From Propioniciclava coleopterorum (GTDB taxonomy: Bacteria; Actinomycetota; Actinomycetes; Propionibacteriales; Propionibacteriaceae), in the NCBI RefSeq assembly GCF_011393335.1, contig NZ_CP049865.1, forward strand, positions 930,001 to 994,000: DNA of 64,000 nt, given 5' to 3'. Below the pieces are notes generated by a model. The model made no database searches and was not told the origin of the DNA. It worked only from the letters and a program-made list of their open reading frames with translations. How positions within the stretch are numbered: the first letter of the stretch is position 1; each line of letters begins with the position of its first letter. Shown one piece after another: positions 55,798-64,000 of the stretch. A program made the translations under genes and the position numbers.

Positions 55798-56547
55798 ATG
55801 ACCACCACGAACGCTCCCGTCGCCGTCGTCACCGGCGCGTCCAGCGGCATCGGAGCCGCCACGGCGCGCGCCCTCGCGGCCGACGGCTACCACGTCATCT
55901 GCGCGGCCCGCCGCTACGACCGGGTCCACGACCTGGCCGCCGACATCGGCGGCGTGGCGGTGGCGTGCGACATCACCGACCCCGACGACGTCGCGGTGCT
56001 GGCCGAGGTCGCCGGCGACCGGGTGGCGCTGCTGGTCAACAACGCCGGCGGCGCCGTGGGACAGGAGCCGCTCGCCGAGGCCGACTTCGACGCGTGGCAG
56101 CGGATGTACGACACCAACGTCCTGGGCGCCGCCCGGGTCACCAAGGCTCTGCTCCCCGCGCTGGAGGCCGCCGAGGGCACCGTCGTGTTCGTCACCTCCA
56201 CCGCCGCCGAGGCCGCCTACGAGGGCGGCGCGGGCTACAACGCCGCCAAGGCCGGCGAGCGCATGGTCGTCGGCGCGCTCCGCCTTGAACTGTCCGGGCA
56301 CCCGGTGCGCGTCTGCGAGGTGGCGCCGGGCATGGTGCACACCGAGGAGTTCTCCCTCACCCGGTTCGGCGGCGACCAGGCCCGCGCGGACGCGGTCTAC
56401 GCCGGCGTCCCGGACCCGCTGTCGGCCGACGACATCGCCGAGGTGATCGCCTGGGTGGCGTCGCGCCCGGCGCACGTCAACATCGACCGCCTGATCGTGC
56501 GTCCGCGCGCCCAGGCCGCGAACCACAAGGTCCACCGGGTCGGCTGA
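55798..56547 (+). CDS. SDR family oxidoreductase (YdfG-like)
   Basis: A classical short-chain dehydrogenase of 249 aa. The Rossmann loop is VVTGASSGIGAATARAL, followed by AARRYDRV (a basic residue after the second strand, favouring NADP), LVNNAGGA, and the catalytic STAAEAAYEGGAGYNAAKAG (Ser and Y-x3-K). VRVCEVAPGMVHTEEF matches serine/3-hydroxy acid dehydrogenases of the YdfG type. The substrate is unproven. ATG 55798 has TAGGAT (55785-55790) seven bases upstream, so it is probably leaderless. Confidence 0.92.
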   Translation: MTTTNAPVAVVTGASSGIGAATARALAADGYHVICAARRYDRVHDLAADIGGVAVACDITDPDDVAVLAEVAGDRVALLVNNAGGAVGQEPLAEADFDAWQRMYDTNVLGAARVTKALLPALEAAEGTVVFVTSTAAEAAYEGGAGYNAAKAGERMVVGALRLELSGHPVRVCEVAPGMVHTEEFSLTRFGGDQARADAVYAGVPDPLSADDIAEVIAWVASRPAHVNIDRLIVRPRAQAANHKVHRVG

Positions 56548-56573
56548 CGCCCCTCACCGGGCCGAAGGGGTGA

Positions 56574-57613
<1,040 letters not shown>

Positions 57614-57640
57614 CCCCACCCGGTCGGCGACGCGGACGCA

Positions 57641-57677
57641 CAACGGCCGCCCCCTCCAGGCGAGGGGGCGGCCGTTG
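57641..57677. terminator. Strong bidirectional terminator
   Basis: A perfect 16-bp stem (57641-57656/57662-57677) with a five-base loop lies between the aldo/keto reductase and the transcarboxylase operon, which converge here. Confidence 0.88.
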
Positions 57678-57691
57678 CCGTCGGCTGGGAA

Positions 57692-58051
57692 CTAGCCGAG
57701 CTCGATGAGGGCCTCGCCGCCGGCGACGGCGTCCCCCTTGCTCACGAGGATCCGCTCCACCTTGCCGGCGGCCGGCGCGGTGATCTCGGTCTCCATCTTC
57801 ATCGCCTCGAGGACGCAGAGGACCTGACCGGCCTCGATCTCGTCGCCCTCCTCGACCAGGATCCGCGCGACCGAGCCGGACAGCGGCGCGGTGACGGCGT
57901 TGGCCGACGTGGCGATCACGGTCGCGGACGACTGCACGGGCGAGCCGCCCCCACCGCCGATCACGATGGAGCCGACCTGCGGCTTCTCCTCCTCCTGGAC
58001 GTCCACCTCGATGTCGTAGGGGATGCCGTTGACGGTCACCTTCAGCTTCAT
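57692..58051 (-). CDS. Methylmalonyl-CoA carboxyltransferase 1.3S biotin carrier
   Basis: The biotin carboxyl carrier of transcarboxylase, moving CO2 between the 12S and 5S sites. The 119-aa protein is close to the 123-aa P. freudenreichii 1.3S: MKLKVTVNGIPYDIEVDV at the start, a Gly/Ser/Ala linker, then the biotinyl domain with VLCVLEAMKMETEITAP, where the Lys of EAMKM is biotinylated. It is the last gene of the operon and lies 16 bp after a small helical protein gene. Confidence 0.95.
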   Translation of the reverse strand: MKLKVTVNGIPYDIEVDVQEEEKPQVGSIVIGGGGGSPVQSSATVIATSANAVTAPLSGSVARILVEEGDEIEAGQVLCVLEAMKMETEITAPAAGKVERILVSKGDAVAGGEALIELG

Positions 58052-58067
58052 GAATCTGCCTTTCGGA

Positions 58068-58334
58068 TCACCGCAGGTGCAGCGGCGCGTGGACGTGCTG
58101 GGAACGGCGGGTCGTGCTCTGCCACGAATCCGACCGGGTGAAGTGCGCCTGGCGGCGCTTGGCGCGGTGCCCGAGGTAGGCGGCCACGGCGGCCGCGATG
58201 GCCACCATGGTCTCCTCCGGCACGTTCTGCGCGTTGAGCAGCTTGATGCCCCGGATCTCGGTCTCGAGCTCCTCGACGCGCGAGGTGAGCAGCTTGACCG
58301 CTGCCAGCAGCTCGGCGTTGACGTCGTCGGCCAT
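58068..58334 (-). CDS. Small transcarboxylase-associated protein
   Basis: An 88-aa protein between the 12S and 1.3S genes. The first ~35 residues form a coiled coil (LLAAVKLLTSRVEELETEIR). Then comes PEETMVAIAAAVAAYLGHRA, a segment I recall in small subunits of sodium-pump decarboxylases and methylmalonyl-CoA decarboxylases. The tail is basic (RSDSWQSTTRR). It may be an assembly or accessory subunit of the transferase. That is inferred from position and this motif only. Confidence 0.7.
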   Translation of the reverse strand: MADDVNAELLAAVKLLTSRVEELETEIRGIKLLNAQNVPEETMVAIAAAVAAYLGHRAKRRQAHFTRSDSWQSTTRRSQHVHAPLHLR

Positions 58335-58345
58335 CTCTCCCCCGA

Positions 58346-59914
58346 TCACGCCGGCCCGAGGCCGTGCTTCTTGGCCGGACGCAGCTCGCGCTTGTTCACC
58401 AGGATCTCCAGGGCCATCGCCACCTTGCGGCGGGTGTCCTCGGGGCTGATGATGTCGTCGACCAGGCCGCGGGACGCGGCGACGAACGGCGTCGAGAACG
58501 TGTCCTTGTACTCCTGGACGAGCTCCTCGCGCTTGGCGGCCGGATCCTCGGCGGACTCGATCTCGCGCTTGAACACGACCGACGCGGCACCCTCGGCGCC
58601 CATCACGGCGATCTCGGCGGTCGGCCAGGCGAACACCTGATCGGCGCCCAGGTCCTTCGAACACATCGCCAGGTAGGCGCCGCCGTAGGCCTTGCGGAGC
58701 ACGACCGTCACCTTCGGGACCGTCGCGGCCGAGTAGGCGTACAGCATCTTCGCGCCGTGGCGGATGATGCCGCCGTGCTCCTGCGCGACGCCCGGCAGGA
58801 AGCCGGGGACGTCCACCAGGGTCACCAGCGGGATGTTGAAGGCGTTGCAGAACCGGATGAACTTCGACGCCTTGTCGGAGGCGTTGATGTCCAGGACGCC
58901 GGCCATGGCGGCGGGCTGGTTCGCGACGATGCCCACCGAACGGCCGTTGATCCGGGCGAACCCGATCACGATGTTCTTGGCGTAGCCGGCCTGGACCTCG
59001 AGGAAGTCCTGGTGGTCGACCAGGCGGGCGATGACGTCGCGGACGTCGTAGCCCTTCTGGCCGTCGACCGGGACGATGTCGAGCATCTGCTCGTCGGGCT
59101 CCACGTAGGGATCCGCGTCGATGACCGGCGGGTCCTCGGTGTTGTTCTGCGGCAGGAAGCTCAGCAGCTTCTTGGCGATGAGGATCGCCTGGGCGTCGTC
59201 GTCGGCCACGAAGTGGTTGACGCCCGAGACGCCCATGTGTGCGTCGGCCCCGCCCAGGGCGTCCTGGGTGACCTTCTCGCCGGTGACCTGCTCGATGACG
59301 CTCGGCCCGGTGATGAACATGTGGGCCTTGCGGGTCTGGATGATGAAGTCGGTCAGCGCGGGGCTGTACGCGGCGCCGCCGGCGCACGGGCCCGAGATGA
59401 TCGACACCTGCGGGACCGCGCCGGAGAGCTTGACGTTGCTGTAGAACACCTGGCCGTAGCCGGACAGCGAGTCGATGCCCTCCTGGACGCGCGCGCCGCC
59501 GGAGTCGTTGATGAAGACGAACGGGGTGCCGCACTTGAGCGCGGACTCCATCATCTCGACGACCTTCTTGCTGTGCGTCTCGCCCGCGGAGCCGCCCACG
59601 ACCGTGAAGTCCTGGCTTGCCACGTGCACGGGGCGCCCGAACACCGCGCCGGTGCCGGTGACGACGCCGTCGGCGGGCATGTCGAGCTTGTCCATGCCGA
59701 ACGTGACCGTCCGGTTGCGGCGGAACAGGCCGATCTCCTGGAACGTGTCGGGATCGAGCAGCGCCTCGACGCGCTCGCGCGCGGTCAGCTTGCCCTTGTC
59801 CCGCTGCTTCTGCAGGCGGTCCTCGCCGCCGCCGAGGCGATCCTCGGCGCGCCGCTTCTGGACGAAGGCGGCCTGCTCCTTCATGCTCTTCGGCTTCTTG
59901 GCCATGGCTGTCAT
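58346..59914 (-). CDS. Methylmalonyl-CoA carboxyltransferase 12S subunit
   Basis: The CoA-ester half-reaction: it takes the carboxyl of (S)-methylmalonyl-CoA to give carboxybiotin and propionyl-CoA. The 522-aa protein follows the P. freudenreichii 12S sequence closely: FGMDKLDMPADGVVTGTGAV, ASQDFTVVGGSAGETHSKKV, NDSGGARVQEGIDSLSGYG, the oxyanion-loop region SGPCAGGAAYSPALTDFI, and the C-terminal half with DVPGFLPGVAQEHGGIIRHG. Its ATG overlaps the 5S stop by four bases. ATG 59905 is a possible alternative start. Confidence 0.97.
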   Translation of the reverse strand: MTAMAKKPKSMKEQAAFVQKRRAEDRLGGGEDRLQKQRDKGKLTARERVEALLDPDTFQEIGLFRRNRTVTFGMDKLDMPADGVVTGTGAVFGRPVHVASQDFTVVGGSAGETHSKKVVEMMESALKCGTPFVFINDSGGARVQEGIDSLSGYGQVFYSNVKLSGAVPQVSIISGPCAGGAAYSPALTDFIIQTRKAHMFITGPSVIEQVTGEKVTQDALGGADAHMGVSGVNHFVADDDAQAILIAKKLLSFLPQNNTEDPPVIDADPYVEPDEQMLDIVPVDGQKGYDVRDVIARLVDHQDFLEVQAGYAKNIVIGFARINGRSVGIVANQPAAMAGVLDINASDKASKFIRFCNAFNIPLVTLVDVPGFLPGVAQEHGGIIRHGAKMLYAYSAATVPKVTVVLRKAYGGAYLAMCSKDLGADQVFAWPTAEIAVMGAEGAASVVFKREIESAEDPAAKREELVQEYKDTFSTPFVAASRGLVDDIISPEDTRRKVAMALEILVNKRELRPAKKHGLGPA

Positions 59915-61407
59915 GCCCTTTCCACGACGACGGAGTGCGCGCGACCGCCCATGGACACCTTGTAGGTGATGGGGCCCTTGACGGAGCGGTCGGCGTCGGA
60001 CTTGTTGGCCGCGGCGGCGGCCAGCTGCTCGGGCGACTTGCCCACGTTCTTGGGGCCCTCGTCCCGGTTCTGGAAGAAGCCCGGGGCCACGCCCGGGAAC
60101 ATCGCGTAGGTGAGGACGTCCTCGGAGGTGCCGTTGCTGCCGGGCAGCTTGTCGGTCTCGGTGACCAGCTTGTCCCACTCGGGGGCGAGCAGGTCGGCCG
60201 GACGCTGCGTGATCGGCTCCTTCTTGGCCTGGGCCTTGGCGATCTCGATGACCTCGGGGTCGCGCTCGCCCATCGCCTCGCCGTAGTAGCCCAGCATCAG
60301 GTCGGCGAACTCGCCGGTGAGCACCTTGTACTTGCCCATCAGGACGTTGAACACCGCCTGGGTGCCGACGATCTGCGACGAGGGCGTGACGAGCGGCGGG
60401 TGGCCGGCGTCCGCCTTGACCTGCGGCACCTCGGCCATGACCTCGCGGATGCGGTCGCCCGCGCCCTGGGCCTTGAGCTGGCTCTCCATGTTGGAGAGCA
60501 TGCCGCCGGGGATCTGGCTGGAGAAGATGTCGGTGTCCACGAGCGTGGCGGACTCGAACTCGGCGTACTTGGGGCGGATCTTCGCGAAGTGGTCGCGGAT
60601 CTTGAGCAGCCGCTCCATGTCCAGGTCGGTGGTGTACTCGGTGCCCTCGAGCATGGCCACCAGCGACTCGGTCGGGTTGTGTCCCGGGCCGAGGCTCATG
60701 GAGCTGATCGCGGTGTCGACCACGTCCGCGCCGGCCTCGATCGCCTTCATGAGGCTGACCAGCGTGACGCCGGTGGTCGAGTGGCAGTGGACGTTGATCT
60801 GGACGTCCTCGCCGTAGGTCTCCTTGATGCCGCGCACGATGTCGTAGGCGGGCTGCGGCTGCAGCAGGGCGGCCATGTCCTTCAGGGCGATGGAGTCCGC
60901 GCCCATGTCGAGCAGGCGGCCGGCGAGCTTCACGTAGCCCTCGGTCGTGTGCAGCGGGGAGATGGTGTAGCAGATGGTGCCCTGGGCGTGCTTGCCGGTC
61001 TTCTTGACCGCCTGCATCGCCCGCTCCATGTTGCGGGGGTCGTTCAGGGCGTCGAAGACGCGGAAGACGTCCATGCCGTTCTCGGCGGACTTCTCCACGA
61101 ACTTGTCGACGACGTGGTCCTCGTAGTGGCGGTAGCCGAGCAGGTTCTGACCGCGCAGCAGCATCTGGAGCCTGCTGTTCGGCATCAGCTCGCGGAAGGT
61201 CCGCAGGCGCTGCCAGGGATCCTCGTTCAGGAAGCGGATGCAGGCGTCGTAGGTGGCGCCGCCCCAGCACTCGACGCTCCAGTAGCCGGCCGCGTCGATG
61301 TCGGCGCAGGCATCGACCATGTCTTCCATGGCCATGCGGGTCGCCATGAGGCTCTGGTGCGCGTCGCGCAACGCAACTTCGGTCACACCGATGGTTCGTG
61401 GGCTCAT
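59911..61407 (-). CDS. Methylmalonyl-CoA carboxyltransferase 5S subunit
   Basis: The pyruvate half-reaction: it carboxylates pyruvate to oxaloacetate from carboxybiotin. The 498-aa protein is a metal-dependent TIM barrel like pyruvate carboxylase CT domains. It has ALRDAHQSLMATRMAMEDMV (metal Asp), SVECWGGATYDACIRFL, the carbamylated Lys in SIALKDMAALL, and metal His pair VHCHSTTGVT. It agrees with the P. freudenreichii 5S subunit over its length. It is the first gene of the operon and makes propionate formation by the Wood-Werkman cycle very likely. Confidence 0.97.
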   Translation of the reverse strand: MSPRTIGVTEVALRDAHQSLMATRMAMEDMVDACADIDAAGYWSVECWGGATYDACIRFLNEDPWQRLRTFRELMPNSRLQMLLRGQNLLGYRHYEDHVVDKFVEKSAENGMDVFRVFDALNDPRNMERAMQAVKKTGKHAQGTICYTISPLHTTEGYVKLAGRLLDMGADSIALKDMAALLQPQPAYDIVRGIKETYGEDVQINVHCHSTTGVTLVSLMKAIEAGADVVDTAISSMSLGPGHNPTESLVAMLEGTEYTTDLDMERLLKIRDHFAKIRPKYAEFESATLVDTDIFSSQIPGGMLSNMESQLKAQGAGDRIREVMAEVPQVKADAGHPPLVTPSSQIVGTQAVFNVLMGKYKVLTGEFADLMLGYYGEAMGERDPEVIEIAKAQAKKEPITQRPADLLAPEWDKLVTETDKLPGSNGTSEDVLTYAMFPGVAPGFFQNRDEGPKNVGKSPEQLAAAAANKSDADRSVKGPITYKVSMGGRAHSVVVERA

Positions 61408-61609
61408 GGCTCTATCGTGCCACCTAGCCTCCTACGAGGTGTAGGAGAATCCGCGATTGATCACCATCCGGGCGCTCTCCTTCCGCATGGTGGACTCGAC
61501 CGGTCGAATGGTCGGACCAAGCGCCGATTGGGGGTCCTGGAGCAGCCCGTTGCCCGGCGCGCCTCGCGCCGCGGCCCCCTTCCACCAGCGGGCCGGATAG
61601 CATCGAGAC
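61408..61609. other. Intergenic region between the transcarboxylase operon and GT2 gene
   Basis: About 200 bp without a gene. It holds a 7-bp inverted repeat near the 5S start and the TAGCAT (61598-61603) promoter of the glycosyltransferase. I see nothing else. Confidence 0.5.
61429..61447. promoter_or_regulatory. Inverted repeat upstream of the 5S gene
   Basis: CTCCTAC (61429-61435) and GTAGGAG (61441-61447) flank GAGGT and lie 22 bp before the 5S ATG. This may be an operator or a leader hairpin for the transcarboxylase operon. Confidence 0.4.
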
Positions 61610-62368
61610 GTGCATGACCTCGAACATCGCGACGATCGGCCGCGCACGCTGGTGGTCATGCCGGCGTGGAACGAGGCCGACGTCATCGCCGGAACCGTCC
61701 ACGAGGTCCTCCAGACCGTCCCGGAGGTCGACCTGCTCGTGATCAACGACGGATCGACCGACGACACGGCCGCCATCGCCCGGGCCGCCGGGGCCACCGT
61801 GATCTCCCTGCCCTACAACATGGGGGTCGGCGCGGCCCTGCGGACCGGCTACAAGTACGCGTGGCGTTCCGGTTACGACCAGGCGATCCAGGTCGACGCC
61901 GACGGTCAGCACGACCCGAACGACATCCCGCGCGTCCTGGCCGGCCTGCAGGACGCCGACATCTCGATCGGGGCGCGCTTCGCCGGCGAGGGCAACTACC
62001 GGGCCAAGGGCCCCCGGCGCTGGGCGATGCTGCTGCTGGCCGGCGCGATGTCGCAGGCGTCCGGGACGAAGCTCACCGACGTCACCTCCGGGTTCCGGGC
62101 GGCCAACCGGCGCACGATCGGGCAGTACACGCGGCACTACCCGGCCGAGTACCTGGGCGACACGGTCGACTCGCTCATGACCGCGATCCGGATGGGCCAC
62201 TCGGTCACCCAGGTGCCCGTCGCCATGCGCCCGCGCCAGGGGGGTACCCCCTCCGCGAGCCCCTGGAAGGCGGCGGTGTACCTTCTGCGCTCCCTGTTCG
62301 CCCTCCTCATCGCCAGCACCCGCCGCCGGGAACGGCGCAGCCTCGACCGATCCCAGGACGCCGCATGA
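61610..62368 (+). CDS. Family 2 glycosyltransferase
   Basis: A 252-aa GT-A fold enzyme that uses a nucleotide or polyprenyl sugar for envelope glycans. It has VVMPAWNEADVIAGTVHEVL, VINDGSTDDTAAIA, and the DxD motif in QVDADGQHDPNDIP. A C-terminal stretch (WKAAVYLLRSLFALLIAS) is an amphipathic or membrane-bound helix. GTG 61610 has TAGCAT six bases upstream, so it is probably leaderless. It overlaps DUF2304 by four bases. Confidence 0.92.
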   Translation: MHDLEHRDDRPRTLVVMPAWNEADVIAGTVHEVLQTVPEVDLLVINDGSTDDTAAIARAAGATVISLPYNMGVGAALRTGYKYAWRSGYDQAIQVDADGQHDPNDIPRVLAGLQDADISIGARFAGEGNYRAKGPRRWAMLLLAGAMSQASGTKLTDVTSGFRAANRRTIGQYTRHYPAEYLGDTVDSLMTAIRMGHSVTQVPVAMRPRQGGTPSASPWKAAVYLLRSLFALLIASTRRRERRSLDRSQDAA

Positions 62369-62733
62369 CGCCTTCATCCATCACGTTCCTCACGGTCGCG
62401 GTCGTCGTAGCGATCGCCCTCATCTGGGTACTGCGCAGCGGGCGCATCCGCGAGAAGTACGTGGGCCTGTGGATCATCATCGGCCTGGCCACCATCGTGC
62501 TGGCGCTCTGGCCGGGGCTCCTCACCGGGTTGACCGGCCTGCTCGGGTTCGTGCTGCCCGCCAACCTGCTGTTCTTCGTCGCGATCCTGCTCCTGATGGG
62601 GGTGTGCCTGCACTTGTCCTACGAAGCGTCGAAGCTCGAAGAGGAGACACGTATGCTGGCTGAAGAGATCACGCTTCTCAACGCTCGCCTCGACAAGTTG
62701 CAGGGCCGTCTCGAAGAAACCGACCAGCCCTGA
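62365..62733 (+). CDS. DUF2304 domain membrane protein
   Basis: A 122-aa protein with three TM helices (from SITFLTVAVVVAIALIWVL) and a C-terminal coiled coil (KLEEETRMLAEEITLLNARL). DUF2304 genes nearly always follow a GT2 gene, so this is probably its membrane partner in lipid-linked sugar transfer. The role is inferred from neighbourhood. The ATG overlaps the GT2 stop (ATGA). Confidence 0.9.
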   Translation: MTPSSITFLTVAVVVAIALIWVLRSGRIREKYVGLWIIIGLATIVLALWPGLLTGLTGLLGFVLPANLLFFVAILLLMGVCLHLSYEASKLEEETRMLAEEITLLNARLDKLQGRLEETDQP

Positions 62734-62750
62734 CCGAAAGCTCCGTCTGC

Positions 62751-64000
62751 ATGACCTGGACCGCCTTGATCCCGAGCCTTGCCATCGCCGCGGCCCTGCT
62801 TCTCCTTCCGGGATACCTCGTGACCCGCGCCTGGGGCGCGAAGGGCGCCACCGCAGCAGCCCTCGCGCCCGCGGCGTCCACCACCGTCGTGGCGGTCGGC
62901 GCCGTCGCCGCGGGGGCGCTGCGCATCCCCTGGGTCTGGAGCCCTCTCGTCCTGGCCCTGGCCCTGGCGGCCGCGGGAGCGCTGGTCAGGCTCGGGATGC
63001 GTCGGCTGGCGCGCCCCGCCGCCGCGCCCCGTCCCCGGCCGGAGACCGAGGACGCCCCCCGGGCGTCCGCCTGGTGGTGGGTGGCGGCGTGGGTGATCGG
63101 CGCCGCCTTCAACGCCCGCCACTTCCGCAACGTCTTCGACTCCCCCGACGCCTTCTCGCAGACGTTCGACAACGTCTGGCATCTCAACGCGGTCCGGTAC
63201 ATCGTGGACACGGGTAACGCCTCGTCCCTGACGGTGGCCTCGCTCAACACCCCGGCCGGCGGTTCGACCTTCTACCCCGCGGCCTTCCACGACCTCGCCG
63301 CGCTGGTCATGCTGGGCAACGGCGGCCACCTCACCTTCGCCATCAACGCCGTGCTGGCCGTGGTGTGCATCGGCGTCTGGCCCCCCACCGCGCTCTACCT
63401 CGTGCGGAGCATCCTGCCCGCACGCCCCGCCACCATCCTGGCCGCCGGGGTCTTCACCGCGTCCCTGACGGCCTTCCCGCTCCTCATGCTCGAGTTCGGG
63501 GTGCTCTACCCCAACCTGCTCGGGCTGGCGCTCTTGCCGGCTCTGGTGGGGTTGGCCGTCCAACTGCTCGGCCTCGGCCGGGCACCGCTGGCCTCGCCGG
63601 CCCTCGCCATCGCCCTGGGAGCACTGTCGCTGCCCGGGCTCGCGCTGGCCCACCCCAACGTGGTGATGCTGCTCCTCCTGATCGGCGTGCCGCTCGCCGC
63701 CTCCTACGCCATCCGGCAGGGCGCCCGCGCGCTGCGGGGCGCGACCCCGTGGCGGTTCGCGGCGCCCCAGATCGCCGCTGCCGTCGCGTTCATCGTCGTC
63801 GTCTACCTCGCCTGGCCGGTGCTGCGCCCACCGGTCGCGGTGGACGATTGGGGCCCGGCACCGCTGGACCCCCCGGCGGCCTTCGGCTACGCCCTGCTCA
63901 ACACGCCCATCTACTACAAGCCCGCCTGGGTCGTCAGCGCCTTCATGCTGCTGGGGATCTTCGCCGCCGTGCGCCACGGGATGCTGTGGTTGGTGGCCGC
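62751..64000 (+). CDS. DUF6541-like large membrane protein (partial)
   Basis: At least 416 aa, running off the window. It has many TM helices, a basic/Pro-rich cytoplasmic loop near residue 90, and an extracytoplasmic segment with FDNVWHLNAVRYIVDTGNAS and STFYPAAFHDLAAL, which fits the actinobacterial DUF6541 family. It lies 17 bases after DUF2304 in the same direction, so this looks like a three-gene operon for surface polysaccharide or glycolipid assembly. The ribosome site is weak. Function unproven. Confidence 0.8.
   Translation, partial: MTWTALIPSLAIAAALLLLPGYLVTRAWGAKGATAAALAPAASTTVVAVGAVAAGALRIPWVWSPLVLALALAAAGALVRLGMRRLARPAAAPRPRPETEDAPRASAWWWVAAWVIGAAFNARHFRNVFDSPDAFSQTFDNVWHLNAVRYIVDTGNASSLTVASLNTPAGGSTFYPAAFHDLAALVMLGNGGHLTFAINAVLAVVCIGVWPPTALYLVRSILPARPATILAAGVFTASLTAFPLLMLEFGVLYPNLLGLALLPALVGLAVQLLGLGRAPLASPALAIALGALSLPGLALAHPNVVMLLLLIGVPLAASYAIRQGARALRGATPWRFAAPQIAAAVAFIVVVYLAWPVLRPPVAVDDWGPAPLDPPAAFGYALLNTPIYYKPAWVVSAFMLLGIFAAVRHGMLWLVA

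Overview
The window is chromosomal DNA of a high-GC actinobacterium, most likely a member of the Propionibacteriaceae. The best taxonomic clue is the operon at 57.7-61.4 kb. It encodes the 5S, 12S and biotin-carrier (1.3S) subunits of methylmalonyl-CoA carboxyltransferase, the transcarboxylase of the Wood-Werkman propionate cycle. The rest fits an actinobacterium: a DtxR/IdeR repressor, CarD-IspD-IspF, SenX3-RegX3 with PhoU, DUF3027, DUF3263, DUF4032, and an MsiK/UgpC-type sugar ABC ATPase. I see no rRNA, CRISPR array, prophage or replication origin.

Layout. 0-9.8 kb: a divergent MoeA homologue facing 5-formyl-THF cyclo-ligase, then FmdB, a CpaB-like SAF protein, MscL, UDP-glucose pyrophosphorylase, a 468-bp gene-free stretch with a candidate structured RNA, a lipoprotein, tRNA-Arg(CCT), a flavin-dependent oxidoreductase, and an ideR-methyltransferase-thioredoxin operon. 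9.8-20.2 kb: SerC, a possible sortase-anchored protein, an IS110-family insertion sequence (12.75-14.10 kb), an NCS2 purine permease, a cold-shock/DUF3027 pair, a Nudix hydrolase, a CDF metal transporter and CutC. 20.3-30.4 kb: GroEL under two CIRCE operators, mannose-6-phosphate isomerase, a heteromeric SMR exporter, tRNA-Thr(TGT) fused almost directly to a methyltransferase gene, DedA and MsiK. 30.4-42.7 kb: DUF4032 and DUF4303 genes, CysS-RlmB, a MarR/DoxX divergent pair, SppA, GlyA, DUF2207 and a zinc peptidase. 42.7-48.9 kb: CarD-IspD-IspF, an LpqE-like lipoprotein, SenX3-RegX3/PhoU with a PHO box, and phosphoglycerate mutase. 49-57.6 kb is more accessory: a MGDG-synthase-like glycosyltransferase, a fused polymerase-ligase with a winged-helix partner, an M20 amidohydrolase remnant beside short repeats, two aldo/keto reductases and an SDR. 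57.7-64 kb: the transcarboxylase operon, then a GT2-DUF2304-DUF6541 envelope cluster that runs off the end.

Two window-wide signals matter. First, at least 24 genes have a TANNNT -10 hexamer that ends 6-8 bases before the start codon, usually with no Shine-Dalgarno sequence, so leaderless mRNAs appear to be common here. Second, nine otherwise conserved genes, including the essential cysS, are each broken by a single missing base, nearly always in a short homopolymer. That pattern looks like assembly or consensus error rather than gene decay. Such genes are reported at full length with the break marked.

Product names rest on motifs and recalled family sequences, since no search was run. Regulatory sites and RNA structures are inferences from sequence alone.
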